NCBI RefSeq assembly: GCF_003336665.1
Contig: NZ_QPIJ01000028.1
Location: 1-37,134 of the forward strand
DNA from: Vreelandella rituensis
GTDB taxonomy: Bacteria > Pseudomonadota > Gammaproteobacteria > Pseudomonadales > Halomonadaceae
Reading direction: 5' to 3'
DNA: 37,134 nt
The notes below the pieces were generated by a model, which was given only the letters and a program-made list of their open reading frames with translations, was not told where the DNA came from and did no database searches. This document shows, in pieces, positions 1-8,960 of this stretch. The position numbers and the translations under genes were made by a program. Numbering within the stretch: the first letter of the stretch is position 1; each line of letters begins with the position of its first letter.

Positions 1-50
1 GGCGGCAGAAGATAGTCGGTCTGGCGGTCAACGGGGATGAAGCGGCTCAT
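1..50 (-). CDS. IS1182-family transposase, N-terminal end only (cut by window edge)
   Basis: The reverse strand from base 50 reads MSRFIPVDRQTDYLLP and then leaves the window. This is the characteristic opening of IS1182-family DDE transposases (start, then F-I-P-x-D-R-x-T-x-Y-L-L-P-P). Only about 16 residues are visible, so nothing can be said about whether the enzyme is intact. It faces away from the dct genes, and its start lies about 70 bp inside the element's end, which is normal for this family. Confidence 0.75.
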   Translation of the reverse strand, partial: MSRFIPVDRQTDYLLP

Positions 51-119
51 GGCGTCGTTCCGGTGGGGTGGCAGGAGGCAAGTATCTCATGACGTTATCT
101 AAAATCCGACAGACTGCTA
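1..119 (-). mobile_element. End of an IS1182-type element, inserted in dctP
   Basis: The transposase start at base 50 is followed outward by about 65 bp of non-coding sequence ending in a terminus like AATCCGACAGACTGCTAG. Straight after it, from base 120, the reading frame of a TRAP binding protein begins in mid-protein. The junction therefore marks the element boundary. A very similar 3' motif (ATCCGACAGGCTGCTAG) occurs alone at about 19899-19915. The rest of the element and the other half of dctP should lie left of the window. Confidence 0.7.
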
Positions 120-830
120 GGTAACTTCGAACCGCGCATGCAGATCTTGGATCTGCCGTTCCTGTTGCCGAATTACGACACCATGGTCGAAGTACTCGAC
201 GGGGACGTTGGGCGTGAAATCCTCGATACGCTCAATGACGACAACATGTATGGCGTTAACTTCTGGGGGGCTGGTTTCCGACATATCACTAACAATGTCC
301 GCCCAATCGAAACCCCGGAGGATCTTGACGAGATTCGCATGCGGACCATGCAGGCACCCATCATTATCTCTACCTATGAAGAACTGGGCGCCAATGCGAC
401 GGCCATGGCCTTTACCGAGGTCTACAACGGCCTGCAGCAGGGAGTCGTCGAAGGGCAGGAAAACCCGTTGGCCAACATCTACACCATGCGCTTTTATGAG
501 GTGCAGGATTACTTGTCTCTTACCAGCCATGCCTATCACGCTTACGCGGCAGTGATTAACAGCGATTCATGGAACTCACTGCCCGAAGATCTGCAGGAAG
601 TGATGATCGAGGCATTCGATAACGGACGCCAAGCGTCGCGTGAACTCACACTTCAGGATGAGGAGCGTATTCTTCAGGAAATCGAAGATGAAATTGCGAT
701 CAACGAAATCACAGACGAAGCCCGTGAAGACTTCATCGAGGCAAGTATGCCAGTGCATGAAGAGTACGAGGACATCGTGACGACAGAGCTTCTTCACAAA
801 GTCTATGACATCGTGGGCATCGAGTATTGA
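120..830 (+). pseudogene. dctP: TRAP transporter solute-binding protein DctP, 5' end removed by IS
   Basis: The frame from base 120 encodes about 236 residues of a DctP-type periplasmic binding protein, which captures the substrate for the DctQM permease. Family features include the LDLPF stretch near the start, the segment around RMRTMQAP with the arginine that usually contacts a carboxylate ligand, and the V-Y-N-G-L-Q-x-G-V-V-E-G-Q-E-N-P block. Full-length members have about 325-340 residues, so signal peptide and about 100 N-terminal residues are missing. The coding sense is continuous right up to the IS1182 end, so this is an insertion break and not a short gene. An ATG at 138 exists but lies inside the conserved domain and would give a non-exported fragment. 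dctQ begins 3 bp after the stop, as in an operon. Unless another binding protein is used, the transporter is probably inactive. Confidence 0.85.
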
Positions 831-833
831 TCT

Positions 834-1355
834 ATGTTAGAAGCGCTCAATAACCTCATTGATCGCTTGGAAAAGTTGGCGATGGTCGCTTTCATGTCGA
901 TTGCGACCATCATCACCACCTTCCAGGTCGTCTACCGCTACGGCTTCAACAGCTCGCTCTCTTGGGCAGAAGAGGTCGTAATCTACTCCATTGTCTGCAT
1001 GAGCTTCGTCGGCGCCAGCATGGGTGTTCGCCATGGGGTTCACATCTCGGTGGACGTGCTCAATGCCTTCGCACCACCTGCAGTCAATCGCTGGCTTCAT
1101 ATCCTCACGGGCGTTTTGGGCATCGCTTTCGCCATTGCGCTGGCCTATCTGGGATTCAGGCTTTTCTTCAGTACTCTCGAACGCGGAATGTTGTCCCCCG
1201 CAATGCGCATGCCCATGGCATGGGTCTACTTTCCCATCGGCTTTTCAGGTGTGTTGCTGATCATTCGTTATTGCTGGGTGATCAAAGAGAACTGGCAAAA
1301 GCCACCTGCCACGATGGCCGAAGAGCTCGCTGCTGAAAAAGACAAGCTAGTGTGA
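834..1355 (+). CDS. dctQ: TRAP transporter small permease DctQ
   Basis: The 173-residue protein has four hydrophobic segments (roughly residues 15-35, 45-65, 85-110 and 125-145). It carries the family stretch W-A-E-E-V near residue 44, which marks the small membrane subunit of tripartite ATP-independent periplasmic transporters. It pairs with the large subunit encoded next and takes solute from the binding protein, driven by an ion gradient. The start ATG is 3 bp after the dctP stop, and dctM follows after 38 bp, so the three were one transcription unit. Length and membrane layout are normal. Confidence 0.88.
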   Translation: MLEALNNLIDRLEKLAMVAFMSIATIITTFQVVYRYGFNSSLSWAEEVVIYSIVCMSFVGASMGVRHGVHISVDVLNAFAPPAVNRWLHILTGVLGIAFAIALAYLGFRLFFSTLERGMLSPAMRMPMAWVYFPIGFSGVLLIIRYCWVIKENWQKPPATMAEELAAEKDKLV

Positions 1356-1393
1356 CGGTCGTCCTGCCCACCGTGACTACCTGAGGAAACCTC

Positions 1394-2671
1394 ATGATTA
1401 CGGCCTTGTTGCCCATCTTCTTTGCTATATTGCTGTTGGGGCTGCCGATCTTCGCGGCGCTGGCCTTTGCCGTGATACTTTCCATCCAGTTCTTTGGCAA
1501 CACCGATCCGGTGATCGTGCCCATGCGCATGTTCTCGGGCATGAACAACTTCTCGCTGATGGCGATTCCCTTTTTCATTCTTGCTGCCGAACTGATGCGC
1601 ATTGGCGGTCTATCAGACCGCCTGATCGATCTCGCCAAGGCGCTCGTCGGCTGGGTGCCTGGCGGACTGGCGGCGGCGACGGTGCTGTCCTGTCTGTTCT
1701 TCGGTTCCATCTCGGGGTCGAGCCCGGCCACGGTGGTAGCCATCGGGAGTATCATGTTTCCAGCCTTGGTGGCGGCCGGTTATGACAAGCGCTTCGCGAT
1801 TGGGGTGATTGCCACAGCGGGTACCCTGGGGCCTATCGTGCCACCCAGTATTGCGCTGATCATCTACGGCTCGGTCACCGGAACTTCGGTGGGACGCCTT
1901 TTCGCCGCCGGACTCCTGCCCGCCATCCTGATTGCTTCGATCCTCATTGCCTATTGCATCGTTTACTCGTCCTTCAAGGGCTATGGCCGTAGCACCTTCC
2001 CGTCACTGCGTGAGATCGGTTCGGCGTTCAAGGCGGCGGCCTGGGGGTTGGGCTTGCCGGTCATCCTGCTGGGCGGGATCTACAGCGGCGTTTTCACACC
2101 CACGGAGTCCGCCGCCGTGGCCTGCATATACGGCCTCTTCGTCGGGATGGTGGTCTATCGGAAGATTGACGTGAAGAACCTGCTGTCGACGCTGAACAGT
2201 GCGGGGCTGATGTCGGCGTCCCTGTTGCTGATCACCGCGGGGGCATCGGCCTTCTCTTGGTTGCTGGCAATTACCGGGGCACCGACACAGCTGGCGAGTG
2301 AGGTTCTCTCCTGGACCGAAGATCCCATCCAGGTCATGGCGCTGTTCAACGTGGTCATGATCATTGCCGGCTTCTTCCTCGACAGTGCCTCAGCCATCAT
2401 TGTGCTGTCGCCGCTTCTGCAGCCCATTGCCGCCCAGGTTGGCGTGGACTCGACCCATTTTGGTGTTATCACGCTTATCAACTTCTCGGTCGGCATGATT
2501 ACCCCGCCCGTGGGCCTTAATCTCTTCGTGGCAATGGCCATCTCCAAGATGACATTGCCGGAGGTGTTCAAGGCATGTCTACCGTTGATCGGCTTGATGC
2601 TGCTGTCGCTGGTGATCATTACTTACGTACCTTGGATCAGTACCTACCTGCCTGATTTGATTTACCGCTGA
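1394..2671 (+). CDS. dctM: TRAP transporter large permease DctM
   Basis: The 425-residue protein is very hydrophobic with about twelve predicted membrane segments, the expected size for a DctM subunit. It shows family signatures such as F-x-G-x-x-x-F-x-L-M-A-I-P-F-F near residue 50, G-S-x-S-G-S-S-P-A-T near 110, the P-P-S-I-A motif near 150, and an F-T-P-T-E-S-A block near 235. It forms the ion-coupled translocation channel. A TGAGGAA ribosome site precedes the ATG. The M20 hydrolase gene begins 9 bp downstream, so import is coupled to breakdown of the imported compound. The gene looks intact. Confidence 0.92.
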   Translation: MITALLPIFFAILLLGLPIFAALAFAVILSIQFFGNTDPVIVPMRMFSGMNNFSLMAIPFFILAAELMRIGGLSDRLIDLAKALVGWVPGGLAAATVLSCLFFGSISGSSPATVVAIGSIMFPALVAAGYDKRFAIGVIATAGTLGPIVPPSIALIIYGSVTGTSVGRLFAAGLLPAILIASILIAYCIVYSSFKGYGRSTFPSLREIGSAFKAAAWGLGLPVILLGGIYSGVFTPTESAAVACIYGLFVGMVVYRKIDVKNLLSTLNSAGLMSASLLLITAGASAFSWLLAITGAPTQLASEVLSWTEDPIQVMALFNVVMIIAGFFLDSASAIIVLSPLLQPIAAQVGVDSTHFGVITLINFSVGMITPPVGLNLFVAMAISKMTLPEVFKACLPLIGLMLLSLVIITYVPWISTYLPDLIYR

Positions 2672-2680
2672 GGAGTTGAC

Positions 2681-3934
2681 ATGACGGAGTTATCGCAACT
2701 GCGTGAAACCCTGGATGGCCAGCGCCTCTGGGACGATGTCCAGGCGCTGGCGACCATCGGGGCCCTGGAGCCCAAGGGGATTCGACGGCTGGCACTCGAC
2801 GCCCAGGACAATCGTGCTCGTCTGTGGCTCGCTGAGCAGGGTCGCTCATTGGGTTGCGAGGTGTTCTTCGATGCCCTAGGCAATCTCTTCCTGCGTCGCG
2901 AGGGGCAGGATGCCTCCCTGGCCCCGCTGTTGATCGGTAGTCACATGGATAGTCAGCCACTGGCCGGCGCGCATGACGGGGCCTTGGGGGTGCTGGCGGG
3001 TCTGGCGGTGTTCAGGACCTTGCAGGAGCAAGGCATCGAGCATCGGCGCCCGCTCGAGATCGTTTCCTGGACGAACGAGGAGGGCGCTCGCTTTGCTCCG
3101 GGCGCCTCGGGGTCCTCCTGGTTCGCCGGGCAGCGGGAGTATGACGACATCATTGCCGCCCTGGACGGAGACGGCGTGCGCTTCGGTGATGCTCTTCACG
3201 AGTGCCTGTCTCTGCTGGAGGACAATGGTCTCGTGTACCGCCCGGCCCCCTTTGTCCCCTACGCCTTTCTCGAGCTTCACATTGAGCAAGGACCAGTGCT
3301 GGAGCAGTTGGGCAAACCGGTGGGCGTCGTCAGCGGGATCCAAGGTGTCAACTGGTATCGCATTGAGGTCGAGGGAGTGGCTAATCATGCCGGTACCACC
3401 CCGCGTCAGGCGCGTCGGGATGCATTCGATGGTGCCCATGAGCTAGTGTCTGCGCTGAAGGCGGCAACACGTGAGCAAGACGATGATCTGCGCTTCACCA
3501 TCGGCAAGTTTTCTCTGTGGCCGGATGCTGTCAATACCATTGCCCAGCGGGCCACCTTTACCATCGATCTGCGCCATCCGACACAAGAGGTACTGGATGT
3601 GCTCGACAGCCAGTTCCATGTCCTAGCCGAGCGGGAGTGGAGTGGCTGTGAAGTCACCCTCGAGGTGACATCGCGGGTGGCACCGGTGGCCTTTCCCGAG
3701 CGTCTGTTGGCCGTGCTTCGCGAGAGCGCCCACAGTGTCTGCGCAGAAGCGCCGGAACTCGTTTCCGGTGCCTTCCATGATGCCATCCATCTGGCCCAAG
3801 TCTGTCCGACAGCCATGCTGTTCACTCCCTGTCGAGCGGGCATCAGCCATCACCCCGACGAGCATATCGAGCGTAAGGATGCCGACATTGCGGTGCGTGC
3901 CCTGGCCGAGGCGGCGTCCCGCCTGTTGGGCTGA
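2681..3934 (+). CDS. M20-family amidohydrolase (N-carbamoyl-amino-acid hydrolase / allantoate amidohydrolase type)
   Basis: The 417-residue cytoplasmic protein has the metal site of the hydantoinase/carbamoylase branch of family M20: H88-M-D90, H98-D99-G, E133-E134 in T-N-E-E-G-A-R-F, and a late histidine in the S-H-H-P-D-E-H region. The E-L-H-I-E-Q-G-P motif and the N-H-A-G-T-T-P lid/dimerisation motif are also present. Such enzymes cleave a carbamoyl or ureido group from N-carbamoyl amino acids, allantoate or beta-ureidopropionate, releasing ammonia and CO2. GAGGAG precedes the ATG by 5-6 bp. It sits between the TRAP genes and a double amidase, so a ureido or amide nitrogen source is the likely substrate. 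Which one cannot be read from the sequence. Confidence 0.87.
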   Translation: MTELSQLRETLDGQRLWDDVQALATIGALEPKGIRRLALDAQDNRARLWLAEQGRSLGCEVFFDALGNLFLRREGQDASLAPLLIGSHMDSQPLAGAHDGALGVLAGLAVFRTLQEQGIEHRRPLEIVSWTNEEGARFAPGASGSSWFAGQREYDDIIAALDGDGVRFGDALHECLSLLEDNGLVYRPAPFVPYAFLELHIEQGPVLEQLGKPVGVVSGIQGVNWYRIEVEGVANHAGTTPRQARRDAFDGAHELVSALKAATREQDDDLRFTIGKFSLWPDAVNTIAQRATFTIDLRHPTQEVLDVLDSQFHVLAEREWSGCEVTLEVTSRVAPVAFPERLLAVLRESAHSVCAEAPELVSGAFHDAIHLAQVCPTAMLFTPCRAGISHHPDEHIERKDADIAVRALAEAASRLLG

Positions 3935-3995
3935 TCACCCGTGGCATTCGATGTGCCTGCTCAACTCCATACCGTACTCATAAGAAGGCCCCACC

Positions 3996-6731
3996 ATGAT
4001 GCACATGTCCCCGATCTTTCTTCCACTGCGAGAACAGCATGACCGGCTGCGCGGTGGCTCGCTGAGTGCTGTCCAGCTTGCCGACGCGGCAATTGACCAC
4101 CACGCCAGTCGCGGTGCCCTTGATCATGCCTACCTGACCTGGAATGGCGAGGCCGCTAGTGAGATGGCCCGCGCAACCGATAGCGTTCTTGCCAGTGGCG
4201 GTGACACGGGCCCCCTGATGGGGGTCCCGGTGTCGATCAAGGATATCTATGCGGTGCCGGGGCTGCCAACCTATGCTGGGTCCGCCCGGCGATTGCCGCG
4301 ACACTGGGAGGAGCCGGGACCCATGATTTCGGCGCTGTTGCGTCAGTTGCCCAGTGTAATGGGCAAGACTCATAGCGTAGAGTTCGCCTTCGGTGGCCTG
4401 GGCACCAATGCCCATTGGGGGGCGCCTCGCAATCCCTGGGATAGAGTCCACCACCGGACACCCGGCGGGTCCAGTGCCGGCGCCGGGGTATCGCTAGTCA
4501 ACGGGACGGCAGGCCTGGCGCTAGGGACGGACACGGCAGGCTCGGTGCGTGTGCCTGCCGCAATGACCGGCGTGGCAGGCCTCAAGACAACGGTGGGGCG
4601 CTGGTCGACGGCGCAGATCGTGCCGCTGTCCGCCACTTTGGACACGCCGGGATTGCTGGCCCGCAGTGTCGACGATCTGGTCTTTGCCTTCGATGCGCTG
4701 GACGGTTCGCTGGCGACCCGGTCCAGCAGGGTGCCAGCGCGCCCATCACTTGCCGATCTGACCTTCGGGATACCGGAGGCCTATTTCTGGGAGGACTGCA
4801 GCCCGGGCATCGCCGAGTCCGTTCAGGCCGCCATCCGTCAGCTTGAAGCCGCGGGTGCCCGCATCGTGAGCCTGGATCTGCCACGCACGGATGAGGTCTT
4901 CACCCTTTTCCAGCAGGGCGGGCTGGCGGCGGTCGAGTTGGCAGCTTTCCTCAAGACCCAGCTACCGGAGGCCATCGACGGTCTGGATCCCAATGTGGCG
5001 GCCCGGGTCAAGGCGGCCGACGACATCCCCGGCTGGGAATATGTCCGGCGCTGTGACGTGCTCAAGTCGCTGACGGCAAGTGCCGCTGACTGCCTGACGC
5101 GTGTCGATGCCCTGCTGACCCCGACCGTGACGCTGACGCCGCCGACCCTCGAGAGCCTCGAGCCAGAAGGGGCCTATCCCAAGGCCAACATGCAAGCCCT
5201 GCGCAATACGGTGGTGGGGAACTTCATGGGCCTCTGCGGGTTGACGCTGCCGGTGGGCAAGGACGATGCCGGCATGCCGGTGGGCTTACAGGTGCTGGCC
5301 GGACCCTGGCAGGACGCGCGGCTGCTGGCCATTGGCCAGGCTATCGAGGCCGAGCTGGGTAACAGCCTGGCCATTCTCGGTGTCCCACCGGCCCGTGACA
5401 TCGGTGTGAAACAATCATGGCATCCGGTGACCCTTCAGCATGAGAGGAGTGCAGGCATGACCGAGCTCAATGACACCACCATTGACGCCTTCCGGGCCCA
5501 GCTTACCCGAGGGGAATGTGAGGACCTGGCCTGGTGGCATGCCTGCCAGGCACGGATCGAGGCGTTTGAAGCGGATGTCCAAGCCTGGGAATACCTCAAG
5601 CCGCTGACCTCGACCGCGATTCTGCCGTACCCCGGGCAGTTGCTGCGCGGTGTTCCGGTGGGCATCAAGGACATCATCGACACCGCCGACATGCCGACCA
5701 CTTGGGGGACCGGGGGCTATCTCGTCTCGCCGGGGGCTGTTGTGGATGCCGCTGTGGTCACCCTGCTCAAACGACAGGGTGCCATGTTGCTGGGTAAGAC
5801 CGTGTCCACCGAGTTTGCCTACTTCACGCCTGGCAAGACGCGCAATCCGCAGGATCTCTCACGTACCCCGGGCGGCTCCTCCAGTGGCTCAGCGGCCGCC
5901 GTAGCGGCCGGCATGGTGCCTCTCGCCTTGGGAACACAGACGGCCGGAAGCATCATTCGTCCGGCGAGTTACTGTGGTGTTTTCGGCTTCAAGCCCACCG
6001 TCAATACGGTATCCTTCTCCGGAATCAAGGCCTTTGCTCCCTCGATGGATACACTGGGCTGGTTTGCCCGACACATCGAGGATATCTGCACAACCTTCAC
6101 GGCCTTGACCCGCTCTGACGTCATCAAGGTACTACCCGATCTCGGCGGCATCCGTGTCGGGCTGCGTAACCTGCCGGGTGACGGGCCGCTAGACCTCGAT
6201 GTAGAGCAGGCTTTGTCCAGTACCGCCAGGCGTCTGGAACAGGCCGGCGCCAAGGTTTTTGCGTTGCCCCTGGATAGTCGTTACGACGCCCTCGTCATGC
6301 ATCACCAAGTGGTGCTGGCCTATGAAGCGGCGCAGACGCTGGCCAGTGAATTTCAACAGCATGGCGAGGAAATGGGAGCCAGACTGGTCGAGTTGATCGA
6401 GCAAGGCTTGGCGACATCCTATGCCGACTATCGGGTGTCCCTGCTAGCGGCCGAGCAGTGTAAACAGGCACTATCGAGAGTGTTTGCCGATGAGGTAGAC
6501 GTGATCCTGGCAGCGAGTGCCCCAGGAGTTGCCCCGGCGGGCCTTCATGCCACCGGGGATCCAGTCTATTGTCGGGCCTGGACGCTGCTAGGGGTGCCGT
6601 GTCTCAACCTGCCACTGAGCAAGGGGCAAGACGGACTACCCGTAGGGGTGCAGCTTATCGCTGACCGCTGGCAGGACGAACAACTCCTGTCGATTGCGCG
6701 AACGCTCATCAATGCTCTTGGCATGCAGTGA
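3996..6731 (+). CDS. Tandem double amidase-signature protein (two AS enzymes fused)
   Basis: This 911-residue protein holds two complete amidase-signature domains, while usual members have 450-500 residues. Domain 1 (about 1-485) has the Lys-cisSer-Ser triad at K82 (V-S-I-K-D), S159 (P-G-G-S-S) and S183 (T-A-G-S-V-R). Domain 2 (about 488-911) has K558 (G-I-K-D), S628 (G-G-S-S-S-G) and S652 (T-A-G-S-I-I-R). In each the two serines are 24 apart, as in the family. These enzymes hydrolyse amide bonds. With the M20 enzyme upstream and the TRAP genes, they probably finish breakdown of an imported amide or ureido compound. The domains diverge in sequence, so this is a fusion of two neighbouring genes and not a recent duplication. 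A ribosome site and ATG for domain 2 remain inside the frame (see separate entry). The last bases abut a truncated hsdR. Confidence 0.88.
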   Translation: MMHMSPIFLPLREQHDRLRGGSLSAVQLADAAIDHHASRGALDHAYLTWNGEAASEMARATDSVLASGGDTGPLMGVPVSIKDIYAVPGLPTYAGSARRLPRHWEEPGPMISALLRQLPSVMGKTHSVEFAFGGLGTNAHWGAPRNPWDRVHHRTPGGSSAGAGVSLVNGTAGLALGTDTAGSVRVPAAMTGVAGLKTTVGRWSTAQIVPLSATLDTPGLLARSVDDLVFAFDALDGSLATRSSRVPARPSLADLTFGIPEAYFWEDCSPGIAESVQAAIRQLEAAGARIVSLDLPRTDEVFTLFQQGGLAAVELAAFLKTQLPEAIDGLDPNVAARVKAADDIPGWEYVRRCDVLKSLTASAADCLTRVDALLTPTVTLTPPTLESLEPEGAYPKANMQALRNTVVGNFMGLCGLTLPVGKDDAGMPVGLQVLAGPWQDARLLAIGQAIEAELGNSLAILGVPPARDIGVKQSWHPVTLQHERSAGMTELNDTTIDAFRAQLTRGECEDLAWWHACQARIEAFEADVQAWEYLKPLTSTAILPYPGQLLRGVPVGIKDIIDTADMPTTWGTGGYLVSPGAVVDAAVVTLLKRQGAMLLGKTVSTEFAYFTPGKTRNPQDLSRTPGGSSSGSAAAVAAGMVPLALGTQTAGSIIRPASYCGVFGFKPTVNTVSFSGIKAFAPSMDTLGWFARHIEDICTTFTALTRSDVIKVLPDLGGIRVGLRNLPGDGPLDLDVEQALSSTARRLEQAGAKVFALPLDSRYDALVMHHQVVLAYEAAQTLASEFQQHGEEMGARLVELIEQGLATSYADYRVSLLAAEQCKQALSRVFADEVDVILAASAPGVAPAGLHATGDPVYCRAWTLLGVPCLNLPLSKGQDGLPVGVQLIADRWQDEQLLSIARTLINALGMQ
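5440..5459 (+). promoter_or_regulatory. Internal ribosome binding site and start inside the double amidase
   Basis: At the domain junction the sequence reads GAGAGGAGTGCAGGC followed directly by ATG (5457-5459), which is codon 488 of the long frame. The spacing of AGGAG to ATG is ideal. The following protein begins as a normal stand-alone amidase N-terminus. A neighbouring frame ends in TGA overlapping GCATGA just before it, which looks like the former stop of the first gene. The second amidase may still be made separately as well as fused. Confidence 0.6.
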
Positions 6732-6737
6732 ACGGCC

Positions 6738-6878
6738 TTCATGATTGACCAGGTCTTGTATCAGCTCCCGCTCCAGAGCATCTTCGCTCTGGTAGCTGTC
6801 TGCCACTTTCCATTCCTTGGAGTATTTCTCCAACACAATGAAGCTGCTGGATTCAGCGATGGGTGTATAAGTTGTCAC
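6738..6878 (-). pseudogene. hsdR: Type I restriction endonuclease subunit HsdR, first ~45 residues only
   Basis: Starting from GTG at 6878, the reverse strand reads the conserved opening of HsdR proteins: T-T-Y-T-P-I-A-E-S, then [18 protein letters not shown] and L-E-R-E-L-I-Q-D-L. After about 45 residues the homology stops at the end of the amidase gene. The remaining 900-plus residues with helicase and nuclease domains are absent. The start overlaps the stop of the upstream winged-helix gene (GTGA), preserving the original operon coupling, and a GGGAGG ribosome site lies in that gene. Confidence 0.72.
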
Positions 6879-7141
6879 AGATGAACCTCCCAATGTCCGG
6901 TTTTGTCCGAGCCGATGCGTGTGAGCTTGCCCGCCTGTTGCAACTTGGCCAGTGCGCGGGCAATGGTACGAACGTCCTTGCCGAGAATATCGGCAAGCTG
7001 TTGGCGGGTGAGTTGGTTGTTGTCGTGCAGTAAGCGCAGCAGTGCTTCCGGCGTTTTTAGCCCTGTTACATTTACAGGGGCGTTTACGGAGGCATTTACA
7101 GGGGCGTTTTGTGCCAAGGTTTGAGCAATCACTGATAGCAT
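6875..7141 (-). pseudogene. C-terminal winged-helix piece of an AlbA_2/RecG-like ATP-binding regulator
   Basis: The 88 residues comprise a repetitive linker with P-V-N and S-V-N repeats, then a winged helix-turn-helix ([19 protein letters not shown]) and a wing ending [10 protein letters not shown]. This arrangement is typical of the C-terminus of AlbA_2-domain putative regulators that often sit between hsdS and hsdR in type I restriction operons. The N-terminal AlbA_2 domain is missing. The ATG at 7141 is probably accidental, because a TTGACATCC transposon end abuts it. With the hsdR stub it is the relic of a restriction operon. Confidence 0.6.
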
Positions 7142-7142
7142 G

Positions 7143-7300
7143 AATTGACATCCTCCCCTTCCTTCGCGCTGGCGCGACTCAGGAAGAAGATTCCCTTTCA
7201 GGTGACCACTGGTCGCCCGGTGGTCTGGTTCCTGCTGCTGGCGGCCCTACTGCACCACTCACTTCACAGGCGCTACGGGCGTCGTCCCGCCCTGATCAGG
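7143..7300 (-). mobile_element. Right end of an IS200/IS605-type element (possible omega-RNA region)
   Basis: Non-coding DNA directly downstream of the tnpB tail begins at 7145 with TTGACATCCTCCCC. It contains imperfect hairpins (GCGCTGGCGCG, and CATCCTC pairing with GAAGAAGATTCC) and ACCACTGGTCGCCCGGTGG. This is the form of the subterminal-hairpin right ends of tnpB elements. In active relatives the guide (omega) RNA overlaps the tnpB 3' end and this right end. The first ~78 bp recur without tnpB at 13519-13592. Confidence 0.6.
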
Positions 7301-7302
7301 TC

Positions 7303-7580
7303 TTACTGGTTCGAGGCTTCGCGCAGGTCGAGGCCTCGGTGAAGCACGTTGATAGCTCCTCCGATATCAGCGTTTTCGGCGTAACCGCAGTGCGTGCAAA
7401 GAAAACTCGCCTGAGTCTTGCGGTTGTCTGCCGACTTGTAGAAGCAGGCTGGGCAGGTCTGGCTCGTGTGGTGCGGTGGTACCGCCACAAACAAGCCCCC
7501 GGTCCATGCCATCTTGTACTCAAGCTGGCGTCGAATCTCGTACCAACCTTGGTCGAGGATCGAGCAATCGCCCGGTCTAC
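7303..7580 (-). pseudogene. tnpB: TnpB (RNA-guided nuclease of IS605 family), C-terminal part
   Basis: From about 7580 the reverse strand reads I-L-D-Q-G-W-Y-E-I-R-R-Q-L-E-Y-K, then V-P-P-H-H-T-S-Q-T-C-P-A-C and, 18-20 residues on, C-T-H-C-G-Y-A-E-N-A-D. This is the four-cysteine zinc ribbon and last RuvC motif (A-D-x-G-G-A-I-N) of TnpB. The RuvC-I and -II parts and the whole N-terminal half are missing here. A matching N-terminal half in the same orientation lies at 10630-11079. The two are probably one gene split by the intervening 3 kb, with the middle lost. Confidence 0.75.
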
Positions 7581-7609
7581 CCGACCATCCTTGTTTTCAG
7601 GCCTGTGTC

Positions 7610-7988
7610 ATGAATAACCCAGGCTCACCCTTATGAAAATCTTTCAGAAGTCAATGATCTAAAGGGTTGGAGGGCTTCTGAGGATGATGAGGGCTTTTGG
7701 CAACATTTTCATGAAAAAGTCGCTCCAAATCAGCCCTTGCTTGCACATTTGATCGTTACAGTAGCGAAACTAGAAAAAACAGGATGGGCTATACCCGACC
7801 GATTGAGAGGTTCCGAAAGTGCGAAGGGCTATGTGCTTTCAGCCGATACCACAAAACTGTGGCTGCGTTCTTATGCTTCAAACTTATTTGAGTTTGAAGA
7901 TGAGGAAGATGATGCGGCCAGATACCACAACACTTTTACTGACGATATGGAGCTTGAGATTCCTGCTTTGGAGAGACGCTTTATGTAA
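7610..7988 (+). pseudogene. C-terminal fragment of an unrecognised protein
   Basis: An open frame follows a TGA at about 7607 without any start until ATG 7737. The upstream part (E-N-L-S-E-V-N-D-L-K-G-W-R-A-S-E-D-D-E) reads like real protein continuous with the 83-residue stretch from 7737. This suggests a gene that has lost its 5' end rather than a small gene. The C-terminal half is acidic. I do not recognise the family. Both edges are near transposon debris. Confidence 0.35.
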
Positions 7989-8107
7989 TTCAATGAATTC
8001 TGATAGGTTCATTATTCATAAGGCTGCAACAGAATCGCTGTGATCTCAGCGGAAAACACTAATATTCAAGCGGAGAACTCGTATGCCCCACACCTGCAGC
8101 GGCGGAC

Positions 8108-8383
8108 GCGGTATCGTGCGGCTTGGTTGAGAAGGCTGGCGCTTGGTACAGCTGCCAGGGCACGCGCATCGGCCAAGGCAAGGCGAATGCCGCCCAGTAT
8201 TTGGAAGAACACCCCGAGCTAATGGCGGAAATCGAGGCAGGGATTCGTGCTCAGCTATTGCCTGACTCCAATCAGGCGCCGCCCGCCGAGGAAGCCCTAG
8301 CGCCAGCCGATACCACCGCATCGTCAGCGCAAGACGATGGTATGGCAGACGCACTTCTGGATGAAGAAGTGCCGCTTGAGTAA
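8108..8383 (+). pseudogene. recA: RecA C-terminal fragment
   Basis: The frame reads [28 protein letters not shown], the strongly conserved segment at the end of the RecA core, then the C-terminal domain and an acidic tail ending E-V-P-L-E. Only about the last 90 of some 350 residues remain. The Walker motifs and DNA-binding loops are absent, so it cannot act as a recombinase. TTG at 8123 could start it but lies inside the conserved block. A hairpin follows at 8411-8436. The chromosome should have an intact recA elsewhere; this is a carried or recombined remnant. Confidence 0.8.
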
Positions 8384-8410
8384 GCGTGAGCGAACAACAT
8401 GGCCATCCTC

Positions 8411-8436
8411 AAGCCCGGCAAGACTTACCGGGCTTG
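8411..8436 (+). terminator. Hairpin after the recA remnant
   Basis: AAGCCCGG and CCGGGCTT form an 8-bp perfect GC-rich stem around a 10-base loop, 27 bp after the recA stop. There is no clean T-run, so Rho-independent function is likely but not certain. It may be the native recA terminator carried along. Confidence 0.5.
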
Positions 8437-8458
8437 CTATCTACTCTGAGAAACCGAG

Positions 8459-8932
8459 ATGCATACAGAAAATCAAGCCGTCCTGGATAAACGCCACGAA
8501 ACACAAGCCGACACGGGTACAAGCGAGCATGACCCATCAGGCTCCGCTATCAGCAATGAAACTGTCGAGCAGTCAAAAGAAGGCCAACAAACCGAGATCC
8601 TGAGCCTTGATGCGATAGCGCCGCATGCCGATGACATTTTAGAGGCCGCCAAAACCTTGGCTGCGGCAGCAAAAAAGGTGGAGAAGAACCGATCTGACGA
8701 AGAAGAGGCGAAACACGCCGCGCAAACGCTTCAGGAAGAAGCTAATGAGGCGTTTAACCGCCGCTTGGAAAACCGCACATCAACTGAAATGCGCAGCTTT
8801 GAGGAAGTGCAAAAGGACGTACTGAAGGCGCTCAAGAAGTTTGACAAGGCCGCTGAAAGTGCCGCCGAGGAAACCGCCATATCACAAGGCGCATACCAAA
8901 AGTTGCTCGACATTATTACTCCTGCGCGCTGA
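8459..8932 (+). CDS. Hypothetical coiled-coil protein, paralogue of the next gene
   Basis: The 157-residue hydrophilic protein has a low-complexity N-terminus (about 1-50) and then long helical, heptad-like stretches rich in Ala, Glu and Lys (D-I-L-E-A-A-K-T-L-A-A-A-A-K-K-V, and S-F-E-E-V-Q-K-D-V-L-K-A-L-K-K-F-D-K-A). The next gene repeats the same plan (A-A-x-K-L-A-S-A-V-H-K-A-R-K-K, then a similar helix and A-Y-x-x-L-L), so the pair arose by duplication. It has no signal peptide, no membrane segment and no recognised family. The ribosome site is weak (GAGAAACCGAG). It could be a structural or partner protein of a small accessory module. Confidence 0.55.
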   Translation: MHTENQAVLDKRHETQADTGTSEHDPSGSAISNETVEQSKEGQQTEILSLDAIAPHADDILEAAKTLAAAAKKVEKNRSDEEEAKHAAQTLQEEANEAFNRRLENRTSTEMRSFEEVQKDVLKALKKFDKAAESAAEETAISQGAYQKLLDIITPAR

Positions 8933-8960
8933 AGCGCGATGGGTATAAGGAGTAATTTTG

